This document shows, one piece after another, positions 1 to 8,848 of a stretch of DNA of 11,255 nt; the first letter of the stretch is position 1, and every line of letters begins with the position of its first letter. A program made the position numbers and the translations under genes. This stretch comes from JAFAVZ01 sp036009105 (lineage in GTDB: Bacteria; Acidobacteriota; Thermoanaerobaculia; Gp7-AA8), in NCBI GenBank assembly GCA_036009105.1, contig DASYMJ010000350.1, positions 1 through 11,255 on the forward strand, in the 5' to 3' direction. The notes below the pieces were generated by a model that searched no databases, was not told the DNA's origin, and saw only the letters and a program-made list of their open reading frames with translations.

Positions 1-1
1 C

Positions 2-1261
2 TTCCGCCCGCCCGCCGTGCCGAACGGCAAGCCGACGTTCAACCGGGAGGTGGTGCGCATCTTTCAGCAGAACTGCCAGTCCTGCCACCATCCGGGAGAC
101 ATCGCGCCGTTCTCGCTCATGACCTACGCCGATGCGTTCCCGTACCGGCTGCAGATCAAGCTGATGACGCAGTCGCGGGAGATGCCGCCCTGGAAGGCGA
201 CCGCCGGCTGCGGCGAGTTCGACGCGGCGCGCGTGCTCTCCACGTCCGACATCGAGACGATCAAGCAGTGGGTGGACGGCGGCGCGCCGGAAGGCAGCAA
301 GGCCGACATGCCGCCCGCCCTGCAGTTCACCAGCAGCTGGACCCTCGGGCAGCCGGACATGGTCCTCTCCAGCCCCGAGCCCTACACGCCGCCCGCGACG
401 GGCGACATCTACCGCTGCTTCACCCTCCCCACCAACCTGCCGGCCGACTCCTACGTCTCGGCCATCGACATCCATCCCGGCGACCGGGAGACCGTGCACC
501 ACGTCATCGCCTACATCGACACGACCGGCGACTCGGTCGCGCTCGACGAGAAGGATCCCGGCCCCGGCTACACCTCGTTCGGCGGCCCCGGCTTCGCCAT
601 CGTGAACGCGAACGCCGCCACGCTCGGCGGCTGGGTGCCCGGCGCGCGGCCGTTCACCCTGCCGGACGGCATCGCCTACTCGCTCCCCGCGAACTCGCGG
701 GTGGTGCTGCAGGTGCACTACCACCCGCATCACGGCCAGCCGCTGCCCGACCGCACCGAGATCGGCATCTACTTCGCGAAGAAGAAGCCGAAGCAGCTGC
801 TGCGCATCCTCCCGGTGATCAACCAGACGTTCACCATCCCCCCGAACAACGCGAACTACGAGGTGAAGGCGTCCTTCCCCATCCCCGTGCCGGTGGATAC
901 ACACCTCTGGATCGTCGCGCCGCACATGCATCTGCTGGGGCGGAAGATGAAGGTGGAGGCGACGCTCCCCAACGGCTCGAAGCAGTGCCTGATCAACATC
1001 GACGACTGGGACTTCAACTGGCAGGGGATGTACCTCTACAAAGGCGGCCTGGCCATGCCCGCCTTCACCCGCTACAGCCTCACCGCGTACTACGACAACT
1101 CGGACGGCAACTTCCGCAACCCGAACTCGCCGCCCAAGGCGGTGTCGTGGGGCGAGCAGACCACGGACGAGATGTGCATCGCCTTCCTCGGCATCACCTT
1201 CGACGCCGAGGACCTGACCAGGGGGAAGGTGATGGACGCGAGCTGGATGCTGCAGCGGTAG
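2..1261 (+). CDS. c-type heme / PHM-like copper monooxygenase domain protein (5' partial)
   Basis: The frame stays open to the left edge, so the true start and signal peptide are probably outside the window; the first in-window start candidate is a GTG at 17, which would begin only 19 residues before a heme motif. Numbering from that GTG, CQSCH (20-24) is a covalent c-type heme site and MPPW (56-59) is the usual position of the distal Met ligand. The rest matches the peptidylglycine/dopamine hydroxylase two-copper fold: a His pair H161-H162, QVHYH (232-236), the HMH pair H303/H305 in PHMHLLG, and a late Met, M386 in DEMC. These correspond to the CuH and CuM ligands of PHM. The family is annotated as copper type II ascorbate-dependent monooxygenase; the heme domain may deliver electrons instead of ascorbate, which is inference. 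The protein should act outside the cytoplasm. Substrate unknown. It ends in TAG, 43 bp before the kinase gene. Confidence 0.85.
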   Translation, partial: FRPPAVPNGKPTFNREVVRIFQQNCQSCHHPGDIAPFSLMTYADAFPYRLQIKLMTQSREMPPWKATAGCGEFDAARVLSTSDIETIKQWVDGGAPEGSKADMPPALQFTSSWTLGQPDMVLSSPEPYTPPATGDIYRCFTLPTNLPADSYVSAIDIHPGDRETVHHVIAYIDTTGDSVALDEKDPGPGYTSFGGPGFAIVNANAATLGGWVPGARPFTLPDGIAYSLPANSRVVLQVHYHPHHGQPLPDRTEIGIYFAKKKPKQLLRILPVINQTFTIPPNNANYEVKASFPIPVPVDTHLWIVAPHMHLLGRKMKVEATLPNGSKQCLINIDDWDFNWQGMYLYKGGLAMPAFTRYSLTAYYDNSDGNFRNPNSPPKAVSWGEQTTDEMCIAFLGITFDAEDLTRGKVMDASWMLQR

Positions 1262-1285
1262 ACCGTCGGCGCCCCCCGGCGGGGG

Positions 1286-1291
1286 TACAAT
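1286..1291 (+). promoter_or_regulatory. Candidate -10 box of the histidine kinase gene
   Basis: TACAAT lies 13 nt before the ATG at 1305, in a 43-bp gap. A start point about 7 nt downstream would leave a leader of only about 7 nt. The stretch between the box and the ATG is pyrimidine-rich (CTTTCCCTCCCTC) and has no Shine-Dalgarno sequence. A small C5/G5 stem at 1272-1285 with loop CGGC lies directly upstream and could be a weak terminator for the preceding gene. No convincing -35 is visible. Confidence 0.45.
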
Positions 1292-1304
1292 CTTTCCCTC
1301 CCTC

Positions 1305-3396
<2,092 letters not shown>

Positions 3397-3401
<5 letters not shown>

Positions 3402-3464
3402 GGCCGGCTCTCCAGCCGGCCGTCGTCAACGGATAGCTGGGCCGGCTGGAGAGCCGGCCCTACA
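3397..3464. repeat. Perfect inverted pair of GC-rich palindromic repeats (REP/BIME-like)
   Basis: Two 25-bp arms (3397-3421 and 3440-3464) are exact reverse complements separated by an 18-bp spacer. Each arm is itself a hairpin: GGCCGGCT (3402-3409), loop CTCC, AGCCGGCC (3414-3421), mirrored at 3440-3459 with loop GGAG. The DNA could thus form two small hairpins or one 25-bp stem. The element fills the gap between two convergent genes and its edges supply both TAG stops (3399-3401 on + and 3462-3460 on -). It may act as a bidirectional terminator or 3'-end stabiliser, although neither side has a T tract. Related copies are at 4321-4356 and 11170-11255. Confidence 0.9.
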
Positions 3465-4302
3465 TTGAATATGCCGCGCGGGCGATTTTGGCGATCGCCG
3501 CTTCCCGCGCCTCGTCCGTCGCCTTGCCGCCTTTCGTGAAGACCACCAGCACGAGCTGGCGACCGTCCGGCTTGGTGATCAGGCCGGCGTCGTTGATGAC
3601 CAGGGGCATGGAGCCGGTCTTGTGCGCGAGCTGAGCCTCGGCGGGAATGCCGGCGCGGATGCGATTGAGGCCGGTCTTCGTCTCCGTCATCGCGCGCAGG
3701 AGCACCTCGTGGCTCTCCGCGCTGAGGCCGTCCTCCGACTTGGCCAGCTTCACCAGGAGGTCGGCCATGGCAGCGGGCGTGGCGGTGTCGCGGACGTCTT
3801 TCACATACGCCTTGGCGCCCTTCGCTTCGATGTCGGCCGCGATGTCGCGCTCGCGGCGGTCGATGCGGATGTTCTGCACGCCGAGCTCCCGCATCCGCTT
3901 GGTCACCACGGGGCCGCCGCCGGCGAGGTCGAGCAGGTAATCGGACGCGGTGTTGTCGCTCACGCTGACCATCTGCTGCAGCAGCGCGCCGACGGTCGTC
4001 TTGATCGGCTTCCCGTTCGCCGCGTCCCGCAAGGGGCTCCAGCCGGGGGCGAAACGGTCGGGCGTGATCGTCGCGTCATCGGTGAGGAAGACCTTCCCCT
4101 CATCCACCTGCCTCAGCACGGTCAGGGCGATGGGGAGCTTATAGACGCTGCCCATGGGAAAGCGCTCGTCGCCGCGGACGAGGGTGCGCGTGCCGCCCGG
4201 CAGGTCGACGACGGCGATGCCGGCCGTGCTGCCCAGAGGCTGCACGATCGCGGCGAGCTGTTGGCGGAGGGTGGCCGCAAGGAGGATCGAGGCGAGCAAC
4301 AT
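3460..4302 (-). CDS. Class A beta-lactamase-like serine hydrolase
   Basis: 280 aa, the usual size of class A enzymes, which open the beta-lactam ring through an acylated serine in the periplasm. Visible motifs are SVYK (S52-K55, the SxxK nucleophile), SDN (115-117), RDTATP (171-176), TGLNRIRAGIP (210-220) and KTG (228-230). The probable general-base Glu of the omega loop is E151 in RRERDIAAD; the position four residues on, usually Asn170 in the standard numbering, is A155, so the loop departs from TEM-type ExxLN. The start is the ATG at 4302. The N-terminus is hydrophobic (MLLASILLAA) but has no basic n-region, so the signal peptide is atypical and export is uncertain. The frame is open upstream without a start codon until well inside the neighbouring gene. 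Resistance cannot be inferred from motifs alone; such chromosomal genes often have weak or unknown activity. Stop TAG lies in the 3397-3464 repeat. Confidence 0.9.
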   Translation of the reverse strand: MLLASILLAATLRQQLAAIVQPLGSTAGIAVVDLPGGTRTLVRGDERFPMGSVYKLPIALTVLRQVDEGKVFLTDDATITPDRFAPGWSPLRDAANGKPIKTTVGALLQQMVSVSDNTASDYLLDLAGGGPVVTKRMRELGVQNIRIDRRERDIAADIEAKGAKAYVKDVRDTATPAAMADLLVKLAKSEDGLSAESHEVLLRAMTETKTGLNRIRAGIPAEAQLAHKTGSMPLVINDAGLITKPDGRQLVLVVFTKGGKATDEAREAAIAKIARAAYSM

Positions 4303-4308
4303 CCGCGC

Positions 4309-4314
4309 ATTGTC
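4309..4314 (-). promoter_or_regulatory. Candidate leaderless -10 box of the beta-lactamase gene
   Basis: On the minus strand GACAAT is followed by six bases (GCGCGG) and the ATG at 4302. This is the spacing expected when transcription starts on the A of the start codon. No Shine-Dalgarno sequence is present. A poor -35-like TTGCAG at 4340-4335 overlaps the upstream hairpin and has a 20-bp spacer, longer than optimal. Confidence 0.4.
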
Positions 4315-4320
4315 GCTGAA

Positions 4321-4356
4321 AACGAAAGGGCCGGCTGCAAGAGCCGGCCCTTCGTT
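4321..4356 (-). terminator. Hairpin terminator after the HYR gene, built from the palindromic repeat
   Basis: On the minus strand a 9-bp stem GGGCCGGCT/AGCCGGCCC (4350-4342 and 4336-4328) encloses the loop CTTGC and is extended by AACGAA/TTCGTT with one bulged base. It is followed by a T-rich stretch (TTTCGTTTT, 4327-4319), as in an intrinsic terminator. It starts 20 bp after the HYR gene stop and ends just before the beta-lactamase -10 box, so the two minus-strand genes are probably separate transcription units. The stem is the same as in the repeats at 3397-3464 and 11170-11255. Confidence 0.65.
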
Positions 4357-4376
4357 GCTGCTCGGAGAGAGAGGAG

Positions 4377-5786
4377 TTACGGCCGGCGACGCTGCGTCGG
4401 CACCGGGGTAGTGGTGAACGTGGTGGTCGGCGCCGGCGGCTGCTTGTCGGACACCGTGACGTTGGTGTTCGCGTCCGTCAGGTTGCCGGTGACGTCGGAG
4501 CAGCGGACGGCGATGGTGTAGACGCGGTCCACCCGGCCCTTCGTCGCTCCGAGGAGGTCGACGGAGAGATCGCCGGTGATCCGATAGTCGCCTTCGACCG
4601 GCTCGTTGCCGGTCACGCCGGTGATGGCGCACTTCGGCTGCGGGTCGACCGTGTCGAACGTTTCGGCGGTGAGGCGGATGGAGTTCATCAGACCGTTCGG
4701 CTGGATCCAGTTCGGCTGGGCGAAGAGGCCGGAGACGATCGGACCGATGGTGTCGACGACGTTGACCTGGAAGCGGTCGCTGGCCGTGGCGCCGGAGCGC
4801 TCGGTGGCGGTGCAGGTCACCAGCGTCGCGCCGAGGGAGAAGAACGAGCCGGACGGCGTGTCGCACTTGATGCTGGGGTTCGGATCATTGGGGCTGGCGG
4901 CGGTCACATCGAAGCTGACGCGCGATCCCTTCGAGGTCTCGGCCTCGGCGGTCACGCCGGCCGGGACGTTGATCACGAGCTTGCTGAAGAGGACCGTCAC
5001 ATCGAACGAGCCGCCGCCGAGGTTCAGCGCGGCGTCCGTCGCGGTGCAGGTGACGGTGGTCTTGCCGACCGGGAAGAGGCTGCCCGAGGCCGGCAGGCAG
5101 GAAGGCGCGATGGCGCCGTCGATGTCGTCGGAGGCGGTCACGTCATACTTCACAGTAGCGCCGCGGGAGTCGACCGCGTCGACCGCGAACGAGCGCGGCA
5201 CGGTCACGATCGGGTTGCCGCCGTCGAAGACGGTGATGGCGAAGTCGCCGGTCACCCGCTCGCCGAGGTTGTTGCTGGCGACGCAGTTGACCTTCGTGGT
5301 GCCGAGAGAGAAGAGCGAGCCGGTCTTCGGCGCGCAGTCGATCACCGGGGACGGATCGTCGCCGCCGAACGCGGAGACGTCGTACTTGACGAACTCTCCA
5401 CCGCGGTTCGGGGCACGGACGGCGATCAGTTCCGGCATCTGGAGCTGCAGCGTGAGCTTGTTCGGGTCGACGACTTTGAAGCTGGCCGGCGCGGTGTCAC
5501 CCGTGCCGCCGTGGACGACGAGCGTGTAATTGCCCGCCTTGTTGATGATCTCCACCGGCACCCAGGCGATCACGCCGCCATTGAATGTGGCGTTGATCGG
5601 AAGGTCGAAGGTGCCGGCAGGGCCGGACCAGGTGACCGAATTGCCCAAGCCAGTGCCGTTGATCGTGGCGAAATACTCGCCGCTACCCACGATCACCGAG
5701 TTGGGTGAGACCGAAGTTATGGTCCCGGCGCTCAGACTGACTGCCGCCAGGAACACGAATACCGTAGAAAGGATGCGCATTCGCAT
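4377..5786 (-). CDS. Secreted protein with IPT/TIG-like and tandem HYR (Ig-like) domains
   Basis: 469 aa. The chosen ATG (5786) follows GGAGGC by 8 nt and starts a clear signal peptide (MRMRILSTVFVFLAAVSLSA, cleavage near residue 20). Residues about 21-107 resemble an IPT/TIG beta-sandwich (SPNSVIVGSGEYFATINGTG). Three HYR-type Ig-like repeats follow (about 111-187, 190-267 and 268-345), each ending in a strand like FPVGKTTVTCTATD. Every repeat has two Cys 17 residues apart (C151/C168, C230/C247, C308/C325), probably a disulfide. A more divergent fourth Ig-like unit (about 347-447) has C386/C429. The tail (448-469) is Pro/Thr-rich and ends TQRRRP. No PEP-CTERM, LPXTG or other sorting signal is seen. 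HYR domains are usually adhesion or structural modules of extracellular proteins; no enzymatic motif is visible. An ATG at 5780 is an alternative start differing by two residues. Confidence 0.88.
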   Translation of the reverse strand: MRMRILSTVFVFLAAVSLSAGTITSVSPNSVIVGSGEYFATINGTGLGNSVTWSGPAGTFDLPINATFNGGVIAWVPVEIINKAGNYTLVVHGGTGDTAPASFKVVDPNKLTLQLQMPELIAVRAPNRGGEFVKYDVSAFGGDDPSPVIDCAPKTGSLFSLGTTKVNCVASNNLGERVTGDFAITVFDGGNPIVTVPRSFAVDAVDSRGATVKYDVTASDDIDGAIAPSCLPASGSLFPVGKTTVTCTATDAALNLGGGSFDVTVLFSKLVINVPAGVTAEAETSKGSRVSFDVTAASPNDPNPSIKCDTPSGSFFSLGATLVTCTATERSGATASDRFQVNVVDTIGPIVSGLFAQPNWIQPNGLMNSIRLTAETFDTVDPQPKCAITGVTGNEPVEGDYRITGDLSVDLLGATKGRVDRVYTIAVRCSDVTGNLTDANTNVTVSDKQPPAPTTTFTTTPVPTQRRRP

Positions 5787-5860
5787 TCGTTTTTGCCTCC
5801 ACCCGATTTGCGCCGCCCCCGGGATTGGATGGGGCGCGTTTGCGGGAACCGATTTATCAG
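5787..5860 (-). promoter_or_regulatory. Leader of the HYR gene: Shine-Dalgarno, hairpin and weak -10
   Basis: On the minus strand a weak -10-like GATAAA (5858-5853) is followed by about 65 nt to the ATG. The leader holds a 6-bp stem (5836-5831 with 5819-5814) with an 11-nt loop, flanked on both sides by the hexamer CGCAAA (5844-5839 and 5812-5807). GGAGGC (5800-5795) is the strongest Shine-Dalgarno sequence in the window. The rest of the 130-bp gap, 5861-5916, shows nothing I can name. Confidence 0.35.
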
Positions 5861-5916
5861 ACGCCGTAACGTAGGGCCGCTTTCGCGTTCCTTCTGTGAT
5901 GCAGGCCACAAACCGG

Positions 5917-7008
5917 TTACGGGGAACGAAACGGGCGATCATAACCGGTCATCTCGACATATCCGTCGCCTTTTACGGCGATTCCGTTGAATTGGCCGGA
6001 GATATCGACCGCTCCCTCCCAGTAGGTCACGCCCGTCGAGCCCTTCGTGATCAACTCCTGATCCCGCAACAACGGGTCGAGGGTCAGAAGAATGCCCAGC
6101 CGCGGCAGCATCACGCGCCATCCCATCGGGTACGTCGCACCGCTTCGGGGCGAGCGCCAGCGCGAGAGCGCCTCGATCTTCATCTGATCGTGCTTCAGCG
6201 GGACCACCTCCCCCTCGCTGGTGATGAGGGAGCCGGAGGAGGTCAGGTCCGGCGTGCCGTCCGCGCGGCGGATCACGTACAACATCAGCTCCGTCTCGTT
6301 GTCCAGCTGGATGGCGTACCAGTCCCACCCCTGCTGCCCCTCGCGCAGCGCCGAGCTGCCGAACTCGTGGTCCATCCAGGCCAGGCCGCGGCAGCGGCGG
6401 CCGTTCACCGTGCCGGTGACCTCGAGACGGGTCATGGAGTAGTAGTGCGAGGCGTAGCCTTCCACCGGCGCCTTGATGCTGATGCCGTTCTCGCCATGCA
6501 CGGCTGGCGGCTTGGAGGTGACGAGCGTCAGGTCGACCGCATCGCTGCCCGCTGCGGCGGTCAACCGCCAGGAGCCGTCCGGCGCGGTCCAGGCGCGCCA
6601 CCCTTCGTTGAAGACGTCGAGATGGCCGCTCGCCGCCTGGGCGGTGAACGGCGAGTCGCGGCTCAGCTTCTCGTAGTAGCGGAACTTCCCGGCCGAAATG
6701 TCGGTGAGCGCGAAGTGTGCGAGGGCCACGTGTCGCAGGTCCCAGCGGTTTCCGATCGGCGCGGTGGAGACGCCGACGCGGAAGAACGTGACCTCGAAGC
6801 CGTAGCGGCGGCCGTCCTCCGCGGTGAGGTGGCCGGTGTAGTACCACCATTCGGTGCGGTAGCCGTCATGGCTGCCGTGATCGCGCGGAAAGGCGAGCTC
6901 GTAGCCGGGGAGGGCGAGGAGGAAACCGTCCTTCCCCGCGCGGTCCGCCCCCCGCGCGGCGGAAGCGAGCAGGAGCAGCACGGCCAATACGCGTTTTGCT
7001 TTCCGCAT
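5917..7008 (-). CDS. Secreted CrtC/AttH-type lipocalin-like protein
   Basis: 363 aa with a signal peptide (MRKAKRVLAVLLLLASAARG, cleavage near ARG-AD). It matches the family annotated as predicted secreted hydrolase, carotenoid 1,2-hydratase or lipocalin-like domain protein. Hallmarks in order are TEWWYYTGHL (52-61), ALAHFALTD (95-103), SHYYSMTRLEVTG (187-199), GLAWMDHEFGSS (208-219), GWDWYAIQL (227-235), YWEGAV (329-334) and GYVEMTGY (349-356). The fold is two lipocalin-like beta domains. Family members often sit beside ABC-transporter permeases, but none is present here and no carotenoid gene is nearby, so carotenoid hydration is not supported. It probably acts in the periplasm or outer envelope on a lipid-like ligand; that is inference. 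The ATG at 7008 is chosen because it begins the signal peptide; longer in-frame starts would overlap the divergent gene. The stop TAA is at 5919-5917. Confidence 0.9.
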   Translation of the reverse strand: MRKAKRVLAVLLLLASAARGADRAGKDGFLLALPGYELAFPRDHGSHDGYRTEWWYYTGHLTAEDGRRYGFEVTFFRVGVSTAPIGNRWDLRHVALAHFALTDISAGKFRYYEKLSRDSPFTAQAASGHLDVFNEGWRAWTAPDGSWRLTAAAGSDAVDLTLVTSKPPAVHGENGISIKAPVEGYASHYYSMTRLEVTGTVNGRRCRGLAWMDHEFGSSALREGQQGWDWYAIQLDNETELMLYVIRRADGTPDLTSSGSLITSEGEVVPLKHDQMKIEALSRWRSPRSGATYPMGWRVMLPRLGILLTLDPLLRDQELITKGSTGVTYWEGAVDISGQFNGIAVKGDGYVEMTGYDRPFRSP

Positions 7009-7036
7009 GATCGGGCAGGGATAATAGCCGCCTCTC
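7009..7036. promoter_or_regulatory. Bidirectional promoter with superimposed -10 boxes
   Basis: Only 28 bp separate the divergent ATGs at 7008 (-) and 7037 (+). The sequence GGATAATAGCC at 7019-7029 reads as GATAAT on the plus strand (7020-7025, 11 nt before its ATG) and TATTAT on the minus strand (7026-7021, 12 nt before its ATG). Both hexamers differ from TATAAT at one position. Each predicted leader is only about 5 nt and lacks a Shine-Dalgarno sequence. Any -35 elements would lie within the opposite coding region. Confidence 0.55.
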
Positions 7037-8842
7037 ATGGCCGAGCAGCCCGTCGTCCCCTCCCGCGCTCGCTTCCGCACTCTCGCGGCTGAGGCTTCCA
7101 TCCCCATCGAGGCGGACGACCTGGCGGCGCTGGCCAGGCGCTACGCCGATCAGGGGATGTACGACGAGGCGATCCACCTCTACGAGATGGCGGAGAAGCT
7201 CAAGCCGGGCTCCGTGGCGCTGCGCATCAACCTGGCCCGGGTCCGCGACCTCAAGCAGGCCGCCGAGGAGGTGCGCTTCGCGAGCGTGCGCCAGGAAGTG
7301 GCGGCCGACCGGGCGCGCGACGAGGTCGACTCCTCCCAATACGTCGGCCTGGCCCAGTACTACATGGCCAAGGACCAGACCTCCAAGGCCATCGAGCTGC
7401 TGGAGATCGCCAAGCTCAAGACCCCCAACAACTACCGCCCCTTCGAGATCCTGGGGCGCCTCTACTACTCGCAGGGCGAGTGGGAGCCGGCGCACGAGGA
7501 GATCGGCTGTGCGCGCAAGCTCAACCCGTTCGACCGCGGCCTCGCCGAGATCGCCGGCCGGGTGGAGTTCGAGCTCAAGAACTTCGAGCAGTCTCTCAAT
7601 TCGTTCGTCGATGCGTTCCTCCTCGCCACCGATCAGAAAGGGGAGTCGACCGAGCCGACGCGGCGGATGATCAATACGCTCAAGCGCATCCTCAACCTGG
7701 AGACCAGGGACCTCAACGTCCGGATCAAGGAGCGGGTGGAGCACCTGCAGCTCTGCACCGAGCGGCTCGAGCTGCGGAAGGAGAACCTCTTCCGCCTGGA
7801 GAGCCGCAAGGACCTGAAAGACATCCTGCAGAAGATCACCCGCGCGGCGGAGAAGCGGGACGACCTGATCACCATCGCCGCCGACCTGCGCAAGCTGCAG
7901 GTCTTCCAGCACATGAAGGACGAGCAGGTCTTCCGCCTCTCCAAGTTCGCGCGGGTGGACGGCTACCCGGCCGGCGACTACGTCTTCCGCGAGGACGAGA
8001 AGTCGATGGACTTCTATGTGGTGAAGGACGGCCGGGTGGAGATCCGCAAGGAGACCCCCTTCGGCGCGCAGATCCTCGGCGCGCTCACAACCGACACGAT
8101 CTTCGGCGAGATGAATTTCATCGACCGCACGCACCGCTCCAGCGACGCGCTGGCCGTCGACAACTCCGCCTGTTACACGTTCTCCTTCAGCGCCCTCGAC
8201 CAGATGATGGACGAGGACAAGGAAATGGCCGTCGGCCTGCACTGGGCCTTCTGGCGCTCGCTCACCGAGAAGGTGCGCGACGCGAACGAGCAGCTCAAGC
8301 TTTTCTTCCAGGAGGACGCGAAGAAGGGCGGCGGGCGGAAGCGCGCGGAAGGGAAGCGGGAGACCCAGCAGGTGACGGTCAAGTCGGAGGACAAGGTCGA
8401 CCTGTTCAAGGAGCGCGGCCTCTCCGCCGCGGAGATGAAGCTGCTGGCCACGTTCTCCAGCGAGGAGCGCTTCCGCGACGGGTCGATGATCTTCCGGGAG
8501 GGGGACAAGGGCGACAAGCTCTTCATCGTGCTCGACGGGCGCGTGCGCATCTCGAAGTTCATCCCCGGCGTGGGCGAGGAGGCGCTCACGGTGCTCGACC
8601 GCGGCGACTTCTTCGGCGAGATGGCCCTCATTGACGAGAAGCCGCGCTCGGCCGACGCCAAGGCGCACGAGATCGACGCGACGGTGCTCTCCATCGACCG
8701 GGCCACGCTCAACGAGATCCTCTCCATGGATCCGCACGCCTCGCTGCAGTTCCTCAACCTGCTCTGCCGGATGATCAGCCGCCGCCTGCGCGAGATCAAC
8801 GACAAGATCGTGCAGTGGAAGTACATGAGCGGCGGGTTCTGA
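7037..8842 (+). CDS. TPR protein with two cyclic nucleotide-binding domains
   Basis: 601 aa, soluble, no signal peptide or membrane segment. TPR-like helical pairs occupy about 27-58 and 101-195 (for example the YADQGMYDEAIHLYEMAEKLKPG region). A charged helical segment (about 205-285) follows, with coiled-coil character. The first cNMP-binding domain (about 287-395) has a phosphate cassette FGEMNFIDRTHRSS (F356, G357, E358, R367). A hydrophilic linker rich in Lys, Arg and Gly (about 426-450) joins the second (about 455-575), with FGEMALIDEKPRSA (F526-E528, R537). The Glu and Arg that contact the cyclic nucleotide are kept in both, so both could bind ligand, although cAMP or cGMP cannot be distinguished. 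There is no helix-turn-helix, kinase or channel output, so it probably acts as a ligand-dependent scaffold through its TPRs. The PAP2 gene starts 6 bp downstream, which suggests co-expression. Confidence 0.92.
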   Translation: MAEQPVVPSRARFRTLAAEASIPIEADDLAALARRYADQGMYDEAIHLYEMAEKLKPGSVALRINLARVRDLKQAAEEVRFASVRQEVAADRARDEVDSSQYVGLAQYYMAKDQTSKAIELLEIAKLKTPNNYRPFEILGRLYYSQGEWEPAHEEIGCARKLNPFDRGLAEIAGRVEFELKNFEQSLNSFVDAFLLATDQKGESTEPTRRMINTLKRILNLETRDLNVRIKERVEHLQLCTERLELRKENLFRLESRKDLKDILQKITRAAEKRDDLITIAADLRKLQVFQHMKDEQVFRLSKFARVDGYPAGDYVFREDEKSMDFYVVKDGRVEIRKETPFGAQILGALTTDTIFGEMNFIDRTHRSSDALAVDNSACYTFSFSALDQMMDEDKEMAVGLHWAFWRSLTEKVRDANEQLKLFFQEDAKKGGGRKRAEGKRETQQVTVKSEDKVDLFKERGLSAAEMKLLATFSSEERFRDGSMIFREGDKGDKLFIVLDGRVRISKFIPGVGEEALTVLDRGDFFGEMALIDEKPRSADAKAHEIDATVLSIDRATLNEILSMDPHASLQFLNLLCRMISRRLREINDKIVQWKYMSGGF

Positions 8843-8848
8843 CGCGCC

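Noticed and set aside
3622..4521. 299-codon plus-strand frame opposite the beta-lactamase
   Set aside because: Antisense to a gene with all class A motifs; composition is that of a shadow frame.
4303..4866. Upstream in-frame extension of the beta-lactamase reading frame
   Set aside because: It overlaps the HYR gene in another frame, is Arg/His-rich and low complexity, and crosses a terminator hairpin. The homologous part begins at the ATG at 4302.
5800..5860. Calling a c-di-GMP riboswitch in the HYR leader
   Set aside because: Only the CGCAAA boxes and one stem are suggestive; the second stem and receptor sequences are not visible, so only a structured leader is reported.
7009..7107. Longer start for the lipocalin-like gene
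   Set aside because: It would put about 33 residues before an evident signal peptide and overlap the divergent TPR gene.
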